In this document: positions 55,244 to 64,000 of the stretch, one piece after another | How the letters are laid out: the number at the start of each line of letters is the position of its first letter | Position numbering within the stretch: position 1 is the stretch's first letter | From: Nymphaea colorata | Lineage: Eukaryota > Streptophyta > Magnoliopsida > Nymphaeales > Nymphaeaceae | Direction: 5' to 3' | Assembly (NCBI RefSeq): GCF_008831285.2 | Contig: NC_045141.1 | Coordinates: 7,367,353 to 7,431,352, forward strand | DNA length: 64,000 nucleotides | Position numbers and translations under genes: made by a program | The notes under the pieces: model-generated | Databases searched by the model: none | Seen by the model: the letters and a program-made list of their open reading frames with translations, nothing else | Told to the model about the DNA's origin: nothing

Positions 55244-56361
55244 AACTAAACAATGAGATTCTCAACCTCAAAGAAGAAACAAAAACATTAAAATCCCAAG
55301 TCAGCAGCTTAATGATTTATATGGACCAGACACAGAAAAACCAAGACTCAAAACAAACCCAGACAAATAATGTCCAGACCCAAGAAGCAAAACCCAAAAC
55401 CAAAGACAAAGAACCTGAAAGCAAAGTTGTTTTACAGATTGAACCTGTAAAGAAACCAAACTTCTTCAAGAACCGAAATCTAAATGAGAAATTCCGAAAA
55501 CCTATTCCCAACAAACCAAAAGTAGTCCAATTCATTCCACTACAAGTCCAGACTTACATGGAAACAGTACAAAGCCAAAAAAGAGAAAGCCAAGCCCACA
55601 TTATAAATACCTATGTCTGAAACTTGAAACAAATTACAGATTTCTTAAACAAGAAACCTAGAGAAGAAACAAAGGAAGGAGAAGGATATACTACGGTCCC
55701 ATTACCAGGATTCAACAAACTAGTAGCTTACCCTAAGACCAATTCAAATGTAGTCAAGACAACATATAGCCATAGACTTCTCTACACAGTATATACCACA
55801 AATGCAAAGGAGCTTAAAGAATACCAGTGTTTTGCCGAATGGCAAAAAGATATTTAGAAATCACTAGAGCTGAGTTAATATATGTAAGATTCTACTCAGC
55901 ACAAGCTGAGATATTAGAGGACAAAATTATACAGCCACTTCATTGTATCAAATTAGGACTTACGAAGGCAATGATAGATCCAGAAGTATAGACACAAGAA
56001 GAAATATTATTACCAAAAATCAAAGAAGTCTTTGCCAGAAAAAGAGCCAAAAGCATTTAGTTAATTTTTGAAGAATTACTTTAACAATACCAACACCATA
56101 ATATATGGTTATATGAATCCAAAGGTCATCAGATCATATTCTCACAATCACAAAAGACAAAAGATGGATCCTTAGATGAGGTAGCCAGATGGCTAGAAAC
56201 ACTGGCAAAACAAGAGTTACCACCAACAACCAGAGCTATCAAAGCAGGATTTATTTCTGAAACCAGTTTAAAGAATTATTGCAGAATGATGCAGAAAACA
56301 CTAGAGCATGAATGTTCTGAGTGTTCAAAAATTCCAGAATTATGTGATGTCAAATTCGAAT
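55244..56361 (+). pseudogene. Second ORF of the pararetrovirus, unassigned, broken
   Basis: The first part is a coiled coil (NLKEETKTLKSQVSSLM, from 55,260) followed by a lysine- and glutamine-rich stretch to a stop at 55,618. The frame then goes on with GEGYTTVPLPGFNKLVAYP to 55,857. After further stops a last piece near 56,090-56,360 contains SLDEVARWLETLAKQELPP and ECSECSKIPELCD, a pair of CxxC-like cysteines. A second ORF after the RNase H is known in some endogenous Caulimoviridae, but I cannot name its function. Confidence 0.5.
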
Positions 56362-56373
56362 GAGTATGACGAT

Positions 56374-56550
56374 TGACAAAGAAGATGTGATTTAAAGAAA
56401 GATGCAAGGAAGCTGTGATTTAAAGGAAGATGCAAAGAAGATGTGACTTAAAGAAAAAGAGGTAAGTGACTTAAAGGAAGATGCAGAGAAGATGTAACTT
56501 AAAGGAAGATGCAAAGAAGAAACAATGAAGATGTGACTTAAAGAAAAAGA
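56374..56550 (+). repeat. Tandem repeats of about 27 bp before a viral-type promoter
   Basis: Units built from GTGACTTAAAGGAAGATGCA and AAGAAGAT recur about six times with small changes and some length variation. They lie after the last viral ORF and just upstream of a TATA box. Confidence 0.8.
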
Positions 56551-56569
56551 TGCTGCTCCCTTTGAAGTA

Positions 56570-56780
56570 TACTCCCTTATAAGAAGGCCAGCAGACTCTC
56601 ACTCTAGAGACAAAAGACAGGTCTCCCTCATCTCTCCCCTCTCTCACCTTTTGGTCTCCCTCTGCCGTCTCCATCTGTAAATGGGGGAACATTGCAATGT
56701 TCTGATAGTTTTGGTATATATTCTCTTTTGATAGTTCAAGCAAAACCTCCATGTTCTATCCTTTTGTTTTGCCAATAAGG
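56570..56780 (+). promoter_or_regulatory. Possible pararetrovirus promoter and poly(A) region
   Basis: CCTTATAAGAAGG at about 56,575-56,587 resembles the TATA region of caulimovirid genomic promoters. It is followed by a pyrimidine-rich leader and, about 190 bases on, CCAATAAGG near 56,771 as a weak poly(A) signal. The TATA to poly(A) distance is like that of the terminally redundant part of such transcripts. From 56,800 to 58,977 I find no gene, repeat or RNA that I can support. Confidence 0.45.
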
Positions 56781-58984
56781 CAACTAATGAGTATGAGCTC
56801 CTACTAGATTACAGTACTCCTTTGTGAAACAACTATTAACAATGCTCAATGGCTTCATTGTGACTATCACTATGTCAATAGGGCCTCAAATTCAGAAGTT
56901 TAGAACTAGTTTTCAACTTTTATTTGATGGTCTAAGCTTCCTATGGGTGGCAGCCTATTGGTATCATAAATAAATCAACAAACTCATGAAAGTGGCTGCA
57001 GTGATTGTGTTATGATTATAGTTGTGTTCACATCAGTATGCTTTGCTCTTCCTAAAATACACATAAGGATAAGATGCAAATCTGCCAATCTGCTAGTCAA
57101 CTTATGTATTGAAGTTTCCACTTTATCCTTAGCATCCTCATGCATTATAACCAATATTGTTTCTTGCCATCATTTCTGTGAATTTCATCTTCCTTTCAAT
57201 GAAAAGTCTCACTCTATTTGGCCCAATTGTTTTAGTCATTAAATCCTTAATACCAAATATGTTCCCCGATTGTAAGGGAATATAGCTCCACACAAATTGC
57301 TACCCTTAAATTTTTATGGTACATAACATGGATCTCATTTCCCACCATTAACTTGAATTCCTCTTGCTGCATTATGCAACATCCACATGTTTTGAATACT
57401 TATTTGCTAACAAAATTATGAGTAGAGCTTCTGTTCACCAAAGTACTTATTTTCCTCTCCTTGGTTCAACATGCATCACCTGAGGCAATGCTTGCTTGGA
57501 AGTGCATGAAAAGATATTTTAGGCATAACATCCGAGTTGGTATCCTCCTGCACCACCGCTTCCTCAACAACATCCAACTCCTTCCTTTCACTGTTAATTT
57601 CATCCACTAAATGCATATGGAGTCACTTGTAAGAATGACCTACAGATCACTTCTTGTCACATTGGCAACATAGACATTGCTTCCTTCTTTCCATAATTTG
57701 CTTTAGTTTTAACATGTTTACCAAGATTTGTTTTGTTTTCATGGATCCCTTGTACGGTTGGCTTAACTAAAATATCTCTACCTACTATTTCAAGCTTCCA
57801 TGAAGCCTTGTTGAGCTGCCCTTCTCTATGCACTACTCCCAATTATCTCCCTTTTCCCTAAGCTATTCTAGCATATTTAATGATTCTCATTGTGTTTCAC
57901 GGTGATTTGCCAGCACCACAAATCCTACGTTAACATGCAATCCACTCACAAATGTGCAATCAAAGCCTTTATTAGTCATCCTGTGAATATACCAAATTGG
58001 TTAATAGGAGTTTTCCAACTCTCCTTAACTTGTCATGCTATTTAGGGTGTTGTAGCTGCCCACAATATTAGCATATTTAACTTCACCAAATCATTCTTAG
58101 CATCGACTACCTTAATCCATCGACATTCTACCATATATCACCTTAACTTAAGAAATTCCAAGTACACCCTAGATAATAGACCCATTTTACATCATTGCAA
58201 CTTATCAAGCCTTTCCCTATAGCGTACACGAGCCTCATTCTACCTCTCAAGCACTAACCAACAGGATGCCAAGCTACTAGAACCCATTCCATCAGAATCC
58301 TTGGTTTGCCCCTAGTCACATGCATATTGCCCCCAATTGTATCTTTGAACCTAGTTGGACAAGTTTCCCTAACTTCATAATAGGTTGGTGGGGAGTTGTA
58401 CGCAAACCCTTAAGGAGTTCAAGGGTGGGCACACAACCCGAAGCAAATCTCCCCCACTGTTTGAAAATTGCATGCACATTGATAATTTTTTCAGTTTTGC
58501 CCTCAACAACGTCTCAATATTATCGTTATGTTACTCTATTATATTTTAGGCTAAACCAGGACCAACATACTTAGAACATTCATATTTAGACTCCAATCAC
58601 CTTAGTCCAACACGGGGTTGATCTAAGACTCAGTAGCACACTGATTGCTGGGTCCATGTCTAGACATTTTCAAATTTATGCCTCCCTACAGCCTAAAATC
58701 AAATAAAACTCTGTGGGTAACCCATGCTTGGACCAACAAGAGCCTTCTCCAGCTGTTTATTGGACCCATTTTAGAACAAAACCAGTTTAGCACCCTCTTG
58801 TTTCACAAAGTATTGCCAAAATCAGTTTGGATTGGACTAAGATCTACAAATCTGCTAAGATTTGTGACCCATTCCAATTTTTTCATTATGGATTTTGATT
58901 TGGATCCATTGAAGATCCAGAAAACATTAAAAAAACGGGGTTGGGTGCCCAAACTTTTTTGCTTTTGGTGGGGTCTGACCCAAC

Positions 58985-60543
58985 CAATGTTTTTAAATGT
59001 GATGAGGGAAACCGATGCATGGAGCCTATGAAGCGATGCGATGCGTAACAAGGTAAATGATAAGTATCACAATCAAAATTTTGTTAATCATTTAAAAAAA
59101 ATAACAATTCTAATCACATGATAGAAAAAGTTTCCTAAGATGAACTCAAACCACAAAAATTAAAAAAGAACATATGCAAGAAATACACCATCTTCAAGGC
59201 ATTTGATTTGAGACATTATTATCATGTTTTGAGCGACTAGAAAATGAAAAAATGAATCTCATATAGAGACTTTGTCATCCAAAAGGGATTGAATAAGTAC
59301 ACCAAGGTTATAGGTCACAAAATGTGCCTGCAATTTAAAAGAAAAACATCCAAAATACAGGACAAATTTTGGCCACTAAATTTAATTTTGCATAGGTTTA
59401 TTAAAATAGTGTAAAAAATTGATTTGAGAGCCGTTAAAATGAAGAAAAAATATAATAATGAAGAAAACTTGTATGTGAAAAAGAGTGGAATGGATATCAT
59501 GAGCATGGTGCTAACAAGGAGAGAAGAAAAAACAATAAAGGAATTGCACTTACGACAAATTTTGACGAGCGATTCCACTTGGTATTTATTGATCATGAAC
59601 CAATTGCATAATTACATTGAAAAACTATGTAAAGCGTAATGAGCAGAAAGGTGAGTGAGTTACATAACTATATTACAAACAAAAAATTTCAATACACAGA
59701 TTATATACACTTGTAAATAATAACCAATAATGACTTAACAATTACTCAAGTGATGCCATCCCAACCTGCAAGCTGTTCACGCCTCTTTTGCCAAAATGCT
59801 TTATTCAACAAAGTGAACCTTTGGGTTCCGCTTAATTGAACTCTTTTTTTTTTTAAATATAAATGTTTTGATATTCGTTTAACACGAACACACCAGAGAC
59901 AGAGAGGTGGTCGGACCTGTGACTGTGAAATTGTCTATTACACTTTTGGAATTTCAGGCAAAGGGGAAGAGCAGAAAAACGCGTTGTGGTTGAAGATGGA
60001 GAACTCTGAGACTGGTACGGTCAAAGAAGGGAAGGGTGTTGGGGGAAGGAAGAGAAGAGGTGCAAGAAAGAAGTTAGTGTCTCTATCGTTGAAGGTGGGG
60101 CTTCAGTTCCCGTTGGCAGGGTTGGGAAGTATCTAATGAAGGTACTCCAACGCCTCTTTCTACCTTACCGATGTCCTTGAGTACTTCGCAGCTGAAGTGT
60201 CGGAACTGGCTGGAAATGTTGCAAGGGACAACAAGAAGAATAGAAATCATCCCAAAATATGTCCTGGCCATGAGAAGTTGGGGAAACTCCTTTAGCATCA
60301 CCATCACCCATGGTCGTGTTCTCCAAAACATTGGTTAACAGAAAAAAAGAAAAAGATAAATGTGCCTGAAGCGTGCGTTTCAGGCATGCTTTGCACATCA
60401 GACTGATGCACACACCTCACCCCATTGAGGCGTGTGCATCAGGCCAATGTGCGCCTCTCCACCACTTTTTGATGCGCTTAGAGGGTTGACGCGCTGCAAT
60501 GCGTATGCACCATGCCTTGGTGCGTACGCACTTAACAACACTG
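58985..60543. mobile_element. hAT-like transposon enclosing a histone H2A copy
   Basis: The left end reads CAATGTTTTTAAATG and the reverse complement of the right end CAGTGTTGTTAAGTG. The flanks both read ACCCAAC (58,978-58,984 and 60,544-60,550), a 7-bp duplication; 8 bp is possible if the last G is counted with the flank. Subterminal sequences share GATGCG or TGATGCGC motifs. No transposase is visible. The H2A-like sequence occupies 59,996-60,337. Confidence 0.7.
59996..60337 (+). pseudogene. Histone H2A pseudogene
   Basis: An ATG at 59,996 opens a basic N-terminal tail (GGRKRRGARKK) that runs into LKVGLQFP, the start of the H2A core. The frame then shifts. [20 protein letters not shown] appears at about 60,170-60,230 in another frame, matching the most conserved part of plant H2A, and ITHGRVLQNIG near 60,295-60,330 in a third matches the part before the C-terminal tail. 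At least three frame changes and an early stop make it non-functional. Plant H2A genes often have an intron; none is obvious here, so a processed or captured copy is likely. Confidence 0.82.
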
Positions 60544-60743
60544 ACCCAACTTTCTTTTTTTGCCATTTTTTTCTTCATTCTTCCCCAAGCAAACGGCGTC
60601 AAACCTCCTGCATCACTCTCCTACGCAGTGAGGTCTCCCTTGGCCACACATTGTAGGAAGCAAATGTCACTTTTCCAATAATCCAGCTATATAAAACAAA
60701 AAAAGTGTAAAAATTATATTGGATGAGGAAAAGAGTCCTTTAA

Positions 60744-63179
60744 CACTACAAAATACCTAAGCATTACTGACGGCCACAAAATGTCGGTGAAAATAAAACA
60801 TATGTCGGTAATGACTTTGCCGGCGTTTCATTCTTTTGTTGATAAAGAGAGTGTCAGTAAAAATCACCACCAACACACTATAGATAGAAGCGTCAGTGTA
60901 GGGTATCACCGGTGCAGCCTAGACGTAGGTAAACATTGACTATTACCGACATCCTCTCGCATCGATAATAATTAATTATTTATGACATGTTAGTGGCCAT
61001 TGGTAAAAACTTTACCGACAATATCTGGCCATTGGTAAAATGTTTTACGGGCAAATAATTGGACGTTGGCGAAACTTTAACCGACATCTAACCTAATCTC
61101 GCTATTACTCTTGCTGACGCATATTTACATGTCGGTGAAAGTCTTTCAATTTTTTTCCTGTCTGTCTATGACAAAAATTTTCTGAAAATCAAAATACATA
61201 TATAACATACCTGCTTACATTTTCCATCTATCAAATAAAGCAAACAAGACCATTACATATTCATGAACTATAGTTAGAAGTCACAAAAACATTTTTAACA
61301 AAATGATAATATGAACTGAAAGTGATACCATAATAAATTTCATCGTTGAGTTGGAAATCATATAAGTTTGGCGGTATATGTATGTCTACAATGAACATTA
61401 AGAAAACATGTTAGTTCTATCATAAATGAAGTTTAACAAATATAACTCATTAGTTATTACAACAAATGAACTGTTACGAAACCGAGGTTCGTATCAGCAA
61501 GCTGTTGTACCATAAACTAAGTAACTTGAGCTTGAAATTGAGGAAACTGAGACTCAACCGGGGAAACTTTATCATTTAGTAATGCATTTTCTTCCCACAG
61601 AGTACGTATTTTACTTGATTTAGATGATGAACCGAATTGAGAAAGACTAATACCAAGCCCCATCATTCATACATCTATTCACTATCGCATTATGTGCGAT
61701 AGCATAGTAAAAACTTGCTTTGCACCAATTACATATTCCAAACTGTCTCTTCATTTAGTAATGCAAGTTTGATTATCCATCTTTTATTAAGCTTGTACAA
61801 CCAACTTTAATATGATCAACCCCTCATATTGTCAATGCTAAATTTTGACCATTTGGTTTCCGAATGCAAAAAATACTCATTGTGTAGCTCATCATGCAAC
61901 CTTTCAAACAAGTACTTAAACATGTTATTTGGATTCTCCTTTGTCTTTTGAACATCAAAAAGTGATGCTTTTAATTTATATGATTCATTGCACCATACGA
62001 CAATGTAATATATTACACAATTCATAAATGACACAAGAATCCAAGTAGTTCAAGAAAAATATAACTTTCACTTGTTTAAACAATTCGTCAAACACTTGGT
62101 GGGTCGCTAAAAAAGCTAGAGACCAAAAACATTCAAACATCCAAGAAAGCATTCAAATGATAACCAATCAAACTAACATTCTACATATAAGTATATGGGC
62201 ACTTGAATTAGACATGGTCCAAATTTTTCAACGAAATCCAGTGATGACAAAAATTAGGGTAAAATTGGGGTTTTTTTTTATTGTGTGGACATTTTATGAA
62301 ACTAATATATCAAATTGAACGTATTAAGGTCAGGAAACATTCTTTCAAGATTTCATGGCCTAATACTACTGAAAAAAAAAAAGACAAAATATCTTCGAAA
62401 AAATTCGGATATATACCATATAAGCATGTTTGACTTTAAATCATATAAAACTAAAAAAAAAAAGAAGAGGAGATAGAGGAACCAACCTTTTCATTCTTCA
62501 AACAGTTCAAAAACATGATAAGAAGAAGAGCTCTCTGAAAATCACCGGCTGGAAGAAAGTGGAAAGAAAAAAGAAAAGAGGGACGAAGAAAGATGGAGAA
62601 GAAGGGTTCGGTTGGAGGAAATAAGTCAGGAAAGCCTTTATGACGTGTAGAAAACGTTAGTAAAGTCATTACTTAGGTAATGTTCATGTAGTAAACATTA
62701 ATAATGTCCAGGCCGCGTTAGTGAAAACAAATATTACCGACATCCACAGTGCACACGTCAATCAAAGTCGAGTTTCAACGACACACAACACTTGCGTCTG
62801 TAATGAGTTTCACGTGCAATATTCAGCAACATGGAGAGATTCACACATCGATGATAATAAGTTTTTACCGATGCACACAATTGGAAGTTTCTAATAGCAA
62901 CGTCAAAAAGTTTCATGTACATGAGAACCTAAATGCGTCAGTGAAGATGAACATTTGTTTTCACTGTCACCGTCGTCCTATGGCAGACATCGGTAAAGAT
63001 TAAACTTCAACAACACAGTAGCTCCACACATTGGTGATGGGGGATTTTAACCGATGTCTAGCTGTGGATGTCGCTAAAAAGTTGTAATTACTGACATGTC
63101 TCTGTGGACATCGGTAAAAGTCGACGTTCACTGATGTTATATTTTCCATGCATCGTTGAAACCATCTTTTTTTGTAGTG
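60744..63179. mobile_element. Non-autonomous CACTA (En/Spm-type) transposon
   Basis: The ends are CACTACAAAATACC and, reversed, CACTACAAAAAAAGATGG. The flanking 3-bp duplication is TAA (60,741-60,743 and 63,180-63,182). Subterminal regions (60,760-61,140 and 62,740-63,130) carry many copies of TACCGACATC or GTCGGTAA-type motifs in both orientations, the usual transposase-binding arrays of CACTA elements. The AT-rich interior shows no transposase; a 72-codon minus-strand frame at 61,816-62,034 is unassigned. Confidence 0.92.
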
Positions 63180-63299
63180 TAATTTCTTTAGACCATATCT
63201 TAAACCTCCCTTTCAAATTGGCTCAGTGTCCAAACCTCATATTATAATTGATAAGGGCCTACACACAAAATTTTCATTAGCCAAAAAGGCATCTCCCTG

Positions 63300-64000
63300 C
63301 ACCTATAAAACCCCCCAAGGGGACTTGACCCAAACCACTGAAGCCCATTTAATCCCACACCTCTCTCTCTCTCTCTCTCCATTCACTTGATCCTTTTGGA
63401 TCTCTCCCTCTCGCACGTTCCCTTGGGTTAGTGCCAAGTCTCTCTGAGCCTCCCCTTCCTCCACGTCCGTGCTCTACGAGGCTCCTCCTCCTTCAATTCA
63501 TCTCCTCTATGTAAGCCTCCTTCCCCATTCCATTTCTTAATTTTAGTTAGTATTACTTTTTTGGGTGGGGCATGTAGCCTATCTTAAATTCTATTTTCCT
63601 ATTCTAAGTATGTCTAGGTTTTTCCAAATAGGATTCACATCATTTTTAGGCTAGATTCTGTTTTAGCATTCCCATTGAATATTAGTTTATTTTAGCTACC
63701 CATTAGGATTGTGGAGGTTAAGTATGCCTATTTCCTTTTTCTCCATGATTGTGTGTTTAGGCTTTGTTAATATTCTATTAATCATGTTTAAAGTATGATT
63801 AGATTTACTTTAATTGTTAGTATGATACAATGGGGTCAGGTGTTCTCCTCTTCCCTTAGTCTCTGTTGTTTGGATGTTAATCTCTTTCTTTTGCAGTAGA
63901 TTTAGTTCACTTTCAGAATTTTACTTCACTTAATAGACATATGAAAAACATTTAATTTTATTAAAGAATGATTAACCCCCCTAAGCTGCATCACTAAACA
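63300..64000 (+). promoter_or_regulatory. Probable promoter, leader and leader intron of a gene running off the window
   Basis: CTATAAAACC (TATA box at 63,304-63,309) is followed by a pyrimidine-rich leader with a (CT)n run (63,361-63,379) and more CT-rich sequence to 63,510. Then comes a donor-like AT/GTAAGCC at 63,511. The T-rich 490 bases after it have intron composition and no reading frame. This is the classic look of a plant 5' UTR with a leader intron. The gene cannot be identified. Confidence 0.5.

Larger units (their letters stand above)
51940..56760 (+). mobile_element. Endogenous pararetrovirus (Caulimoviridae), broken and internally deleted
   Basis: The plus-strand order is a short ORF (51,949), coiled-coil and acidic reading frames (52.47-53.7 kb), a coat protein region ending in a CCHC finger (53.6-54.75 kb), an RNase H domain (54.76-55.03 kb), a further ORF (55.24-56.36 kb), a tandem repeat tract and a TATA-bearing promoter-like segment (56.37-56.6 kb). 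There are no LTRs and no integrase. The design fits Caulimoviridae, of the kind found endogenously in many angiosperms (florendovirus or petuvirus type is plausible, not shown). Stops and frameshifts are frequent. Aspartic protease and reverse transcriptase are missing. Confidence 0.8.

Noticed and set aside
60083-60413. Two minus-strand frames of 82 codons
   Set aside because: They lie antisense over the histone H2A pseudogene. The plus-strand similarity to H2A explains the sequence.

Overview
This is nuclear DNA of a flowering plant. The evidence is one intact intron-containing cellulose synthase-like C (CSLC) gene, several families of plant LTR retrotransposons, hAT-like and CACTA DNA transposons, and an endogenous pararetrovirus (Caulimoviridae). 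Long (TA)n microsatellites and AT-rich spacers fill much of the rest. I cannot name the species.

Layout. 1-9.0 kb is a nest: Ty1/copia element 1 (+) sits inside the integrase of copia element 2 (-), whose gag is also split by a hAT-like element with an 8-bp target duplication. 9.0-19.0 kb looks like the intron-rich body of an unrecognised minus-strand host gene; four candidate exons are visible. Copia element 3 (-) lies in one of its introns and copia element 4 (-, 19.0 to at least 24.5 kb) in or next to its first exon. 24.5-36 kb is gene-poor, with MITE-like elements, three AT-cored repeat copies, microsatellites and one GC-rich island that may be an old promoter. 36.1-40.9 kb is the CSLC gene (+, five exons, 681 residues), the only clearly functional gene. 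42.4-43.9 kb is a second member of the hAT-like family. 43.9-51.9 kb is a decayed Ty3/gypsy element (-) split by copia element 5 (+, 44,902-49,812, target duplication GCCTA). 51.9-56.8 kb is a broken endogenous pararetrovirus (+), carrying a small hAT-type MITE. 58,985-60,543 is a transposon-like unit with matching flanks that encloses a frameshifted histone H2A copy. 60,744-63,179 is a non-autonomous CACTA element. The last 0.7 kb looks like the promoter and leader of a plus-strand gene running off the window.

None of the transposon or viral coding regions is intact. Most carry stops, frameshifts, domain deletions or changed catalytic residues; each is listed under its own entry. CSLC enzymes make the beta-1,4-glucan backbone of xyloglucan in the Golgi, so that gene belongs to primary cell wall synthesis. 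The least ordinary observations are the transposon with a histone H2A copy inside, a textbook splice acceptor and a consensus donor in the pararetrovirus region, an ACCGGT-rich repeat array in the very long leader of copia element 4, and a patch of scrambled local sequence in the reverse transcriptase of copia element 1.
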